From contig NVXM01000034.1 in assembly GCA_002733865.1 (NCBI GenBank), positions 1 through 64,000 on the forward strand: a DNA stretch of 64,000 bases, read 5' to 3'. The notes under the pieces are model-generated. The model saw only the letters and a list, made by a program, of their open reading frames with translations. It searched no databases and had not been told where the DNA came from. The position numbers and the translations under genes are program-made. This stretch comes from Sphingopyxis sp. (GTDB lineage Bacteria; Pseudomonadota; Alphaproteobacteria; Sphingomonadales; Sphingomonadaceae). Positions 51,864 through 59,511 of the stretch are shown one piece after another; position 1 is the stretch's first letter, and each line of letters starts with the position of its first letter.

Positions 51864-51972
51864 GGCGCAAAGCCTTGCCAAAAAAGGATTAACGTCCCGT
51901 CAACCCAAAGCCTGTATCGCAATTTGCTAGAAGAGCGTGTTTTCGCCGCTCGTGCCGGGATGAATTGGGTAG

Positions 51973-52140
51973 ATGATAGACAATTTTTCTATCGCGTTGA
52001 CGCATGGTCTGTTGCTGATCGCCGCCTGGCGTCTGATGAATCGAGACGATCTTGATGTAGAAGATCCGCCAGAGCCGGATCAGCAAACAACAGGTTTTTT
52101 GAAGCGACCCCAGCGAAATGGATCATCGCCCGATGCGTGA
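51973..52140 (+). CDS. 55-residue protein overlapping the O-ligase start
   Basis: An ATG at 51973 opens MIDNFSIALTHGLLLIAAWRLMNRDD, a short hydrophobic helix followed by an acidic, proline-rich tail (DLDVEDPPEPDQQTTGFLKRP). The TGA overlaps the ligase ATG at 52133 by 8 bp (ATGCGTGA), so translation of the ligase may be coupled to it. GGGTAG precedes the ATG. Small proteins like this occur in exosortase-type loci; I know no function. Confidence 0.6.
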   Translation: MIDNFSIALTHGLLLIAAWRLMNRDDLDVEDPPEPDQQTTGFLKRPQRNGSSPDA

Positions 52141-53536
52141 CCTTTTCTTTGTCGGATATCTCGTCTTGTTGCTGTTCATTGCCTTCAAGCGACCGTTTCT
52201 GTTCACTCTGATCTACGCCTATGTCGATATCGTCGCACCGCAGCGACTGAGCTATTTCATGCTCAACTCGGTACCCGTGTCGCTGATCGTCTTTGCACTT
52301 GCCTTCCTCGGATATCTCTTGGCAGACAACAAGCAAGACAGCCGCTTTTCCATGCGACAGGCAGTGATGATTTTGCTGCTGGCCTATTGCGGATATACCA
52401 CGATACAGGCGGAGGTGCCGGACGCGGCGCTCGAGAAGTGGGACTGGATCTGGAAGGCGCTGGTTTTCGCAATATTTCTTCCGCTCACCCTCAAAACGAA
52501 ATTACGTCTCGAGGCACTGGCGCTGTTCATGGTGCTATGCGCCGGCACTTTGATCATTACAGGCGGGATCAAAACCTTGGTCTCCGGCGGCGGATACGGG
52601 GTGCTCGTGCTGCTGGTCGATAATAATGCCGGCCTCTACGAGGGCTCGATCATGTCGACCGTCGCCATATGTATCATTCCACTGATCCTCTGGCTCGCTC
52701 ATTACGGCACTATTTTTCCGCCCGACTGGCGGGTGAAGTTATTCGCCTATGCTCTGATCTTCTCAGCTCTGCTCATCCCCATTGGGACCGAAGCCCGGAC
52801 CGGACTGGTTTGCATCGGGGTCCTGGCAGTGCTGCAATTGCGCTTCGTTCGCTACCGGTTGCTTTACGCTGCAGCCGCTGCTGCAATTGGCCTGATGTCG
52901 ATTCCGTTATTGCCACAAAGTTTCACTGATCGGATGTCAACGATCGAAAATTACGACTCAGACCAGTCCGCATCGACCCGGATCGCTGTCTGGCGATGGA
53001 CACTGGAATATGTGAAAACCCATCCATTTGGCGGCGGTTTTGAAGTCTATCGGATCAACAAGCTGACCTATAAATTGTCCAAGGTCGACACCGAGCAATA
53101 TGAGGAATGGGGCATTGATCCGGATGATGTCGACGCGCGGGTTATCGAGGACGAAGCGCGGGCTTTCCATAGCAGCTATTTTGAAATGCTCGGCGAACAA
53201 GGTTACCCCGGCCTTATCATGTGGCTGTTCATCCATATCGGCGGCTTGTGGCGAATGGAGGTGTTGCGAAGAAAATATGCCAAATCGAAAAAAGAGAGCG
53301 AGCAATGGGTAGCTCCCCTCGCCATTGCCCTGCAGCACGGTCACGTCATTTATCTGGTCGGCGCGCTATTCGTCGGCATCGCCTACCAACCCTTTGTCTA
53401 CATGCTGGTCGCGCTGCAGATAGGTCTGGATACATATATCGGACGGCGCTCCGCAGAGGCTAAGCAGCTACCAATTGCCAAAAAACTACCCCAGCAGGGA
53501 ACCCCCGCACGACCACACAAACCATTTGCAAATTGA
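52133..53536 (+). CDS. O-antigen-ligase-like protein, exosortase-A-associated
   Basis: A 467-residue polytopic membrane protein (about eleven helices). The start MRDLFFVGYLVLLLFIAFKRPFLFTLIYAYVDIVAPQRLSYFML fits the putative O-glycosylation ligase linked to exosortase A. The large periplasmic loop has STRIAVWRWTLEYVKTHPFGGGFEVYRIN and DEARAFHSSYFEMLGEQGYPGLIMWLFIHIGG, the conserved WaaL-like part with Arg/His/Glu residues. It would attach or polymerise glycans. The start at 52133 is supported by overlap with the small upstream gene. Confidence 0.87.
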   Translation: MRDLFFVGYLVLLLFIAFKRPFLFTLIYAYVDIVAPQRLSYFMLNSVPVSLIVFALAFLGYLLADNKQDSRFSMRQAVMILLLAYCGYTTIQAEVPDAALEKWDWIWKALVFAIFLPLTLKTKLRLEALALFMVLCAGTLIITGGIKTLVSGGGYGVLVLLVDNNAGLYEGSIMSTVAICIIPLILWLAHYGTIFPPDWRVKLFAYALIFSALLIPIGTEARTGLVCIGVLAVLQLRFVRYRLLYAAAAAAIGLMSIPLLPQSFTDRMSTIENYDSDQSASTRIAVWRWTLEYVKTHPFGGGFEVYRINKLTYKLSKVDTEQYEEWGIDPDDVDARVIEDEARAFHSSYFEMLGEQGYPGLIMWLFIHIGGLWRMEVLRRKYAKSKKESEQWVAPLAIALQHGHVIYLVGALFVGIAYQPFVYMLVALQIGLDTYIGRRSAEAKQLPIAKKLPQQGTPARPHKPFAN

Positions 53537-53692
53537 AGAACGCGTTCGCAGGATCGAAAGGAAATCGCGCATTTTGCTGGCCAGGGCAAGGCAGTGGCCG
53601 AAACGATCTCGACCGCCCTTTGCTATCGGCAAAAGACAGGGTCGATCACTCCAATTTTCATCAGTCAAATGTCTGGCTGCTGAGAGTGCCGC

Positions 53693-53986
53693 CTAAATTC
53701 CGTCGAGATATTCGATAACCGGAGCGGCAGCCATGCATGGCGCCAGTTTCGGTCCGCTTGCCCGGAAATGGTCCGATTTGCCGTGCGCATCCAATGCTGC
53801 CTGATCGACGTAGCGCTCTAGCACCTTATATTGCTGAGGATTATCCTTGCACTGGAAAACCGAATAAAATTCATTACCGGGCTCGTTGGCCCTTACCGCC
53901 TCCATCAGCTCGGTGAAGGCCACTTCAAAATCGGCATTTTTGCCATCGGCCACGGTCAATGTCGCGACTACGCCCACTGCTGCCAT
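53693..53986 (-). CDS. ABM-domain protein, putative quinol monooxygenase
   Basis: A 97-residue ferredoxin-like fold (antibiotic biosynthesis monooxygenase type): GVVATLTVADGKNADFEVAFTELMEAVRANEPGNEFYSVFQ, then VLERYVDQAALDAHGKSDHFR. Proteins like this (YgiN type) oxidise quinols without a cofactor. It follows the thiolase gene after a terminator-like hairpin, so it may be expressed on its own; AGGGAG lies before the ATG. Confidence 0.85.
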   Translation of the reverse strand: MAAVGVVATLTVADGKNADFEVAFTELMEAVRANEPGNEFYSVFQCKDNPQQYKVLERYVDQAALDAHGKSDHFRASGPKLAPCMAAAPVIEYLDGI

Positions 53987-53989
53987 GAT

Positions 53990-54032
53990 TACTCTCCCTG
54001 AAAGAAACGGGCTGACGGTAGTCCGCCAGCCC
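53990..54032 (-). terminator. Terminator-like hairpin after the thiolase gene
   Basis: On the minus strand, arms GGGCTGGCGG and CCGTCAGCCC pair with one mismatch around a 4-nt loop, followed by GTTTCTTTC. It lies between the thiolase and ABM genes. The T-tract is imperfect, so termination may be partial. Confidence 0.5.
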
Positions 54033-54046
54033 TCTATTTGTCGCTG

Positions 54047-55225
54047 CTAGAAAATCTCGAACAAACCGGCTGCGCCCTGGCCACCGCCTATGCACATGGT
54101 GACCACAGCATATTTTGCACCGCGCCGCTTGCCTTCGATCAGGGCATGCCCCGTGCAACGCGCACCAGTCATTCCATAAGGGTGACCGATGGAGATTGAG
54201 CCGCCGTTAACGTTCAACAATTCGTCCGGAATGCCGAGCTTTTGCTGACAGTAGAGCACCTGCACAGCAAAGGCCTCGTTCAGTTCCCACAGGCCGATAT
54301 CATCCATCTTCAGGTCAAAGCGCTCCAGCAATTTCGGAATCGCGAATACCGGGCCGATACCCATTTCATCCGGTTTGGTGCCCGCAACCGCCATTCCGAC
54401 ATAGCGACCCAGCGGATTGAGTCCGGCCTTTTCTGCCGCCTTTGCTTCCATCACAACACTTGCAGCGGAACCATCTGAAAGCTGAGACGCGTTACCCGCG
54501 GTGATGATCTTGTCGGGCCCCAGCACGGGCTTCAGTGACTGCAGGCCTTCCAGCGTGGTCGAGGGACGGTTGCCCTCATCCTTGCTGATCGTGACATCAA
54601 CATGGGAAATCTCTTTGGTTTCCTTGTCCTGAACGCCCATTGTTGTCGTCACTTCAACGATTTCAGCATCAAAACGACCGGCTTCCTGAGCCGCCGCCGT
54701 GCGCTTCTGCGATTGCAGTGCATATTCGTCACAGGCTTCACGGCTTATGCCATAACGTTCGCCCACGACTTCTGCAGTCTGCAGCATCGGCATGTAGATA
54801 TCGTCATGCATTTTGAGCAATTCACGATCGGGCTGCACCCGCATTTCTGGTGTCTGGACGGTGGAGATCGATTCCTGTCCGCCGCCCACAACAACATCCA
54901 TCCGGTCCAGAGTAACCTGCTTGGATGCCGTGGCAATCGCCATCAGACCCGAGGAACATTGCCGGTCGATGGTCATCCCGGGCACTTCAATCGGAAATCC
55001 TGCTCGCAGCGCAACCTGACGAGCCAGATTGCCGCCTTGCGATCCCTGCTGCAACGCGCTGCCCCAGACCACATCGTCGATAGTTGCAGGGTCTATGCCG
55101 GCACGTTCCACCGCAGCCTTTGCCGCATAATGGCCCAGCGTCGCACCGGTTGTAGTATTGAACGCACCTTTATAGGCTCGGCCGATGGGGGTGCGAGCAG
55201 TAGAAACGATGACAGCATCACGCAT
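54047..55225 (-). CDS. Acetyl-CoA C-acyltransferase (thiolase)
   Basis: A 392-residue thiolase. The acylated cysteine is Cys90 in TIDRQCSSGLMAIA. The histidine is in NVNGGSISIGHPYGMTGARC and the second cysteine is in MCIGGGQGAAGLF. NEAFAVQ matches the third block. It cleaves 3-ketoacyl-CoA in beta-oxidation or acts in the reverse direction. The common GGAIALGHP is GGSISIGHP here, seen in degradative thiolases of related bacteria. Confidence 0.92.
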   Translation of the reverse strand: MRDAVIVSTARTPIGRAYKGAFNTTTGATLGHYAAKAAVERAGIDPATIDDVVWGSALQQGSQGGNLARQVALRAGFPIEVPGMTIDRQCSSGLMAIATASKQVTLDRMDVVVGGGQESISTVQTPEMRVQPDRELLKMHDDIYMPMLQTAEVVGERYGISREACDEYALQSQKRTAAAQEAGRFDAEIVEVTTTMGVQDKETKEISHVDVTISKDEGNRPSTTLEGLQSLKPVLGPDKIITAGNASQLSDGSAASVVMEAKAAEKAGLNPLGRYVGMAVAGTKPDEMGIGPVFAIPKLLERFDLKMDDIGLWELNEAFAVQVLYCQQKLGIPDELLNVNGGSISIGHPYGMTGARCTGHALIEGKRRGAKYAVVTMCIGGGQGAAGLFEIF

Positions 55226-55335
55226 GATGGAATTCCTTTATGATTGATATCAGAGTCGATATTTGCGGCTATTCTCCCCGTTAATCGAGCAATTAACAAG
55301 GGATTTCTTGAAGGCATCGCTGCCGCTACGGAACG

Positions 55336-56502
55336 CTAGTCCTTGTCGACCAGGACACCAAAGCCACCTTCTGGGTAGGGCAAGATCATCTCGCCGTCGG
55401 GAGCTGCAGTAAATGTCGTTTGCGTCGGATAGGCAAATTCCAGTCCTTCTTCATTGAACGCCTGCAAAATCGCAAGCCCGATCATGTGACGGCCCTGATA
55501 GACCACGTCATATTCGCTGCTCATGATGTCGAAATCGAGTTCGAAATTGATCGAACTGTCGCCAAAGCCGACGAAACCACAACGAACAAAAACCCCGTCG
55601 TTGTCTTCGACAATCTTTTTTAGCAGGTCAGGAATGCGGCGCGCTTCATCAGGTTTGGTTTGATAGATGACACCAATGCCAAAGCGCGTGCGCCGCCTCG
55701 CCAGACGCGTCATATTCACAATCTCTTTATCCAGCAAATTGGTGTTGGAGATGATGACTTCTTCACCGGTGATAGCTCTCAGCCGTGTGGTTTTCAGACC
55801 GATTTTCTCTATCGTTCCGACGGTGGAATCATAACTGATCGTTTCCCCGCGGCGAAACGGCTTGTCGAAGATGATCGAAAGGGCAGCGAACAGATCAGAG
55901 AAAATACCCTGAGCGGCCAGGCCGATGGCAATACCACCGACCCCCAAACCGGCGATCAATCCGGTCACGTCCACGCCCAAATTATCCAGAATCATGATCG
56001 CGGCGATCGCAAAGAGCACGAAAGTGACCAGCAAGCGGATCAGTGTCATTGCATTTTCCAGCGTTTCATGCTGTTCCGGGTCCTGAGACGTGCGACGAAC
56101 AATCAGCCCAAGAATTATTTCGCGAAGCCAGATGGCAACCTGCAACACGGTCGATATCGTGAACAGGACGTGCACCATACGATCGAAACTCGACGGGGCG
56201 CTGGCGAAGGTCACCACCAGTTCGGCAGACACCATCAACATGAAAAATTTGCTGGTGCGCGCAATCGCCTTGCCGATTATCGTCCGATAACCGGTTAGAC
56301 CGCTATTGTTGCGGACATAGCGAGCCGCGAGACGCTTGATCGCACCTAGCAGGAAAAATATTCCGGCCCCGATGACGACCGCGAGAATTAGCTCGACATA
56401 ATGGCTGGTCAGCCAGCGCGATCCTTCAACGGTCATGTTTGTGATGGAAGAGCCGATATCCGGCATGGCTGGCACCAACGGTGTATCTGTTGTTTTCGTC
56501 AT
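55336..56502 (-). CDS. Mechanosensitive channel of small conductance (MscS family)
   Basis: A 388-residue channel. Helices at residues 35-55, 75-100, 115-135 and 155-180 precede the pore helix (VTGLIAGLGVGGIAIGLAAQGIFSDLFAALSIIFDKPF) with glycine/alanine packing. The beta domain follows (GETISYDSTVGTIEKIGLKTTRLRAITGEEVIISNTNLLDKEIVNMTR). It releases solutes upon osmotic downshift. An ATG at 56466 is an alternative start. Confidence 0.9.
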   Translation of the reverse strand: MTKTTDTPLVPAMPDIGSSITNMTVEGSRWLTSHYVELILAVVIGAGIFFLLGAIKRLAARYVRNNSGLTGYRTIIGKAIARTSKFFMLMVSAELVVTFASAPSSFDRMVHVLFTISTVLQVAIWLREIILGLIVRRTSQDPEQHETLENAMTLIRLLVTFVLFAIAAIMILDNLGVDVTGLIAGLGVGGIAIGLAAQGIFSDLFAALSIIFDKPFRRGETISYDSTVGTIEKIGLKTTRLRAITGEEVIISNTNLLDKEIVNMTRLARRRTRFGIGVIYQTKPDEARRIPDLLKKIVEDNDGVFVRCGFVGFGDSSINFELDFDIMSSEYDVVYQGRHMIGLAILQAFNEEGLEFAYPTQTTFTAAPDGEMILPYPEGGFGVLVDKD

Positions 56503-56562
56503 AGATGACCAGCTAGGGAGATGTGCCAAAAATAACAACCCACAGCACAGAGCATCAATCGA

Positions 56563-57333
56563 TCAGGACCGATCTTCGCTCGACTTTTCCGCTCCGATCA
56601 GAAACTCCACATTCCCTTTTGGACCTGTAATCGGACTCTCCGTGATGCCCAGAATGTGCCAGCCGGCGATGATCAGCCAATCCCTCACTTTTTCACAGGC
56701 GGCTTGCCGGACCGCTTCATCACGAACAACACCGCCCTTGCCAACCTCGTTTCGCTCGGCTTCAAATTGCGGCTTTACCAGCGCAACCAGCAAGGCTCCA
56801 TCTGTCGCAAATTCCAGTGGCCGTTCAAGAACTTTGGTAAGTGAAATGAAACTGGCGTCGCAAACAATTATATCGATCTTCTCGGGAACATGCTGATCGG
56901 TCAAAATTCTGGCACTGGTCTGCTCGTGAACAACCACCCGTTCATCCTGCCTCAGCTTCCATGCGAGCTGATTGGTGCCGCTATCGATGGCGTAGACCTT
57001 TGCAGCGCCGCCGCTTAGCAGCACGTCGGTAAAGCCACCGGTGCTGCTGCCGACATCCATCGCGATCAAACCCTTGGTACTTACACCAAAGTAGCGCAAC
57101 GCATGGTCGAGCTTTATCCCGCCACGCGATACCCATGGATGGTCTTTGCCCTTCAGCTCAATCGGCGCATCGCTGGCAATCTTGTGGCCGGGCTTGTCGA
57201 TTTTCTTTCCCGCGACAGTCACCAATCCGGCCATGATATACGCTTGCGCCTTGGCCCGGCTCTCGGCGAGACCACGGTCCGCCAGTATCTGGTCGACGCG
57301 TTGTTTTGCGACTTTGGGTTGGGACTGGGACAT
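56563..57333 (-). CDS. tlyA: TlyA-type rRNA 2'-O-methyltransferase
   Basis: A 256-residue protein. The S4 RNA-binding domain is at residues 10-70 (QRVDQILADRGLAESRAKAQAYIMAGLVTVAGKKIDKPGHKI). The Rossmann methyltransferase follows, with AMDVGSSTGGFTDVLLSGGAAKVYAIDSGTNQLAWKLRQDERV and IVCDASFISLTKVLERP. TlyA methylates ribose of 16S/23S rRNA cytidines; some homologues are only putative haemolysins. It is convergent with nothing close and likely independent. Confidence 0.9.
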   Translation of the reverse strand: MSQSQPKVAKQRVDQILADRGLAESRAKAQAYIMAGLVTVAGKKIDKPGHKIASDAPIELKGKDHPWVSRGGIKLDHALRYFGVSTKGLIAMDVGSSTGGFTDVLLSGGAAKVYAIDSGTNQLAWKLRQDERVVVHEQTSARILTDQHVPEKIDIIVCDASFISLTKVLERPLEFATDGALLVALVKPQFEAERNEVGKGGVVRDEAVRQAACEKVRDWLIIAGWHILGITESPITGPKGNVEFLIGAEKSSEDRS

Positions 57334-57383
57334 TGGAAATCAGGACTAGCCTAGCGCTATGCTTTTGGCCATATTCCTTTCTT

Positions 57384-57923
57384 ATGAGAATCATTTTTGA
57401 CCGACGGATTGTTCCGATAACCTTGCTTGCGCTTGCAGCTTGTTCGACCGCGCCCCCCGAACCGGCGCCAGCTCCGCAACCGGCCAAGTCGGTTGCGACG
57501 CCAACACCCGCACCGGCACAACCGCAAGGCAATTGGATCGACTGGCCCATCACGCCCGGCACCTGGAGCTATCGACAGGACGAACGCGGTTCCATCGCGT
57601 TATTCGGGGAGACCGGCGAAGACGCGATATTCATCATTCGCTGTGATCAATCCCGCCGACAATTATTCTTGTCCAGGGCTGGCTCGGTTGCCGCAGGTGC
57701 CACCATGGTCCTGCGCGCCAGCGCGGGACAGGCGTCCTATCCAGCTTCCAACAACGGTGGGACTCCAGCCTATGCAGCGATTTCGGTATCACCAAGGGAT
57801 CTTATGATGGATCGAATTGCCTATAGCCGCGGACGCTTTGCCGTGGAAACCAGCGGCCTTCGATCGCTTGCCATTCCCTCGTGGCCAGAATTCAGTCGAG
57901 TGGTTGAGGATTGTCGCAGCTGA
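57384..57923 (+). CDS. Predicted lipoprotein of unknown function
   Basis: A 179-residue protein. The signal IVPITLLALAAC ends in the lipobox cysteine at about residue 20, followed by a proline-rich stretch (PPEPAPAPQPAKSVATPTPAPAQPQ). The globular part (WIDWPITPGTWSYRQDERGSIALFGETGEDAIFIIRCDQSRRQLFL ... RIAYSRGRFAVETSGLRSLAIPSWPEFSRVVEDCR) is compact and beta-rich. Similar proteins occur in sphingomonads, but no function is known. The ATG at 57384 gives the lipoprotein signal. Confidence 0.75.
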   Translation: MRIIFDRRIVPITLLALAACSTAPPEPAPAPQPAKSVATPTPAPAQPQGNWIDWPITPGTWSYRQDERGSIALFGETGEDAIFIIRCDQSRRQLFLSRAGSVAAGATMVLRASAGQASYPASNNGGTPAYAAISVSPRDLMMDRIAYSRGRFAVETSGLRSLAIPSWPEFSRVVEDCRS

Positions 57924-58073
57924 TCACGCCGGAACGCGCAATACTGACAGCAAAATAGAAAAATTCAAGACTTGTTCGCCAAATAAATTTGATTCAAACC
58001 GTCATTGTCGAACAGCGGAGAAGTTTCAATGCAACAGTTCGTATTTCATTCACAAGCGAAAGGAGGTGGTCCG

Positions 58074-58133
58074 ATGTCTCATGGTTCAGCACAGGGGTCG
58101 GAAAAATCCGTTCGGGGGGCACATCTGATCTAG
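58074..58133 (+). CDS. 19-residue reading frame with an ideal Shine-Dalgarno
   Basis: AAAGGAGGTGG stands 7 nt before an ATG opening a 19-codon frame (MSHGSAQGSEKSVRGAHLI, then TAG). It is the best ribosome-binding site seen in the window. The frame is followed by a CAGCGG/CCGCTG hairpin and then a strong terminator at 58182-58216. This may be a real small protein, a leader peptide, or an RNA whose AGGAGGTGG is used as a target site. I know of no homologue. Confidence 0.45.
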   Translation: MSHGSAQGSEKSVRGAHLI

Positions 58134-58181
58134 ATATCAGGCAACCCGGCAGCGGCACTTCCTACCGCTGACCCATGTTCA

Positions 58182-58216
58182 GAGGCTGTCGGTCCACGCG
58201 ACCGGCAGCCTCTTTT
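58182..58216 (+). terminator. Intrinsic terminator after the 19-codon frame
   Basis: GAGGCTGTCGGTC (58182-58194) and GACCGGCAGCCTC (58200-58212) form a 13-bp stem with one G-U pair and a 5-nt loop, followed by TTTT. It reads on the plus strand and converges on the DUF2721 gene, whose stop it abuts. Confidence 0.85.
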
Positions 58217-58689
58217 CATTCTGCTCTGCCTGATGTCTCCAGATATTCTTCGCGGATCATGAAATCGCGAATACCGATTCTCACTTCCCGCAAAAACTGG
58301 ATGAGAGCGACCGAAAGCAGACAAATCGCAAAGAAAAACGTCCCGGCAATCGCTAGCGACAGATCAATCGCCGTAAGCCCCATGATGAACAGCATCCCGA
58401 TCAACGTACAGGCGGTGATAGCGCTGATAACGCTCAGGAAGATTGCACTGTTTACGATCTTGATCCGCAACTGCAGGTCTCCCAGTTCAGCAACAACGAG
58501 ACTACGGTCCTTACCAGTGGTTGACTTGAACAATTCCTGCAGATTGCGTGAACGATCGATAATCCGTGCCAACCGTCCGGCAAACAGATTGAGCATGGCA
58601 CCAATACCGACGAGCAGAAATGCAGGTGCAAGCGCGGTTTGCATTACAGTAACGATATCGGCGCTCGCAACCGGGGAAAATCCGTTCAT
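58216..58689 (-). CDS. DUF2721-family membrane protein
   Basis: A 157-residue protein with three helices: VTVMQTALAPAFLLVGIGAMLNLFAGRLARIIDRSRNLQEL at the start, IVNSAIFLSVISAITACTLIGMLFIMGL, and AIAGTFFFAICLLSVALIQFL. This is the DUF2721 layout, with the conserved RLARIIDRSR motif. Function unknown. It overlaps the end of the siroheme-synthase-like gene by four bases. Confidence 0.86.
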   Translation of the reverse strand: MNGFSPVASADIVTVMQTALAPAFLLVGIGAMLNLFAGRLARIIDRSRNLQELFKSTTGKDRSLVVAELGDLQLRIKIVNSAIFLSVISAITACTLIGMLFIMGLTAIDLSLAIAGTFFFAICLLSVALIQFLREVRIGIRDFMIREEYLETSGRAE

Positions 58690-59462
58690 ATCTTCATCCT
58701 GATCCGCAGCACGAGACCTTCTGTCGGACGTTCATCCCATAGTGACAGCGCGAAACGCTCTGCATCAGCCCGCGCTCGATCCAGCACCGTGCCGGGCACA
58801 TCGTCCCCGGCAAAAATCTGGTCGGCCTGACCCAGCCAACGCGCTTGGCGAAGGGTCAAATCATCGGGATCGTCGCTGGTGAGTTCCAGATCAATGACTT
58901 GAGAACGCGCTTGTCCGTACGGATGATCTAGCCAGGCGTCGATGTCGGCTGCACTATGCTCGACCATGATATCCAGAGGGCCATCGGGCGCCAGCGCCGC
59001 GTCAATTGCTTTCCGCCGCGCCGCGCCATCCGGCCAGACCTGCTGGATGCGCGTGCGGGCGGCAAGCAGCGCTTCTGCCATGCTACCGAGGCTGGACGGC
59101 AGCAATTGCTCGAGCCTTTGTCGGAGCGCTTTGGCCAGACCTGCAGAGGCCCCGCCGGTGCCCATTGCAATCAGCACCGGGTCGCGGTCGATGATCGCGG
59201 GCGTTGTATAATCGCACAGAGCAGACCGGTCGACGGCATTGACGAGCAAGCCGCGCGCTTTCAAGCGCGCCACCGCCGCGATTGCCGCCTCATCATCTTC
59301 CAGCGCCACGACGGCCAGCGTTAGTCCATCAGCCGCCTCATCATCGGTGACAAGGGCTCCGGCTCTCTCATAAAGCCGCTTTTTCGCCTCGGCCATCTCG
59401 CCCCGTCCGAGAAGCAGGATCGTTCGACCCTCCAAGTTCACAAAAATCGGCAACTGGTTCAT
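58686..59462 (-). CDS. Siroheme synthase-like protein (precorrin-2 dehydrogenase part) with degenerate SUMT remnant
   Basis: A 258-residue protein. Residues 1-110 form the NAD-binding dehydrogenase fold (MNQLPIFVNLEGRTILLLGRGEMAEAKKRLYERAGALV, NAVDRSALCDYTTPAIIDRDPVLIAMGTGGASAGLAKALRQRLE), as in CysG/Met8. Residues 111-195 are the helical dimerisation region. The last 60 residues (DLELTSDDPDDLTLRQARWLGQADQIFAGDDVPGTVLDRARADAERFAL) align in pattern with the start of uroporphyrinogen-III methyltransferase, but the GAGPG loop is lost and the domain is truncated. It probably makes siroheme only together with a separate methyltransferase. The ATG at 59462 gives a typical start. Confidence 0.8.
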   Translation of the reverse strand: MNQLPIFVNLEGRTILLLGRGEMAEAKKRLYERAGALVTDDEAADGLTLAVVALEDDEAAIAAVARLKARGLLVNAVDRSALCDYTTPAIIDRDPVLIAMGTGGASAGLAKALRQRLEQLLPSSLGSMAEALLAARTRIQQVWPDGAARRKAIDAALAPDGPLDIMVEHSAADIDAWLDHPYGQARSQVIDLELTSDDPDDLTLRQARWLGQADQIFAGDDVPGTVLDRARADAERFALSLWDERPTEGLVLRIRMKI

Positions 59463-59511
59463 CGCATCTACCAATATTGTTGGTCATGCCGCCAATCGCC
59501 GGCCTGACGCA

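Noticed and set aside
53537..53692. Small open frames after the O-ligase gene
   Set aside because: Short, overlapping in several frames and without ribosome-binding sites or family similarity.
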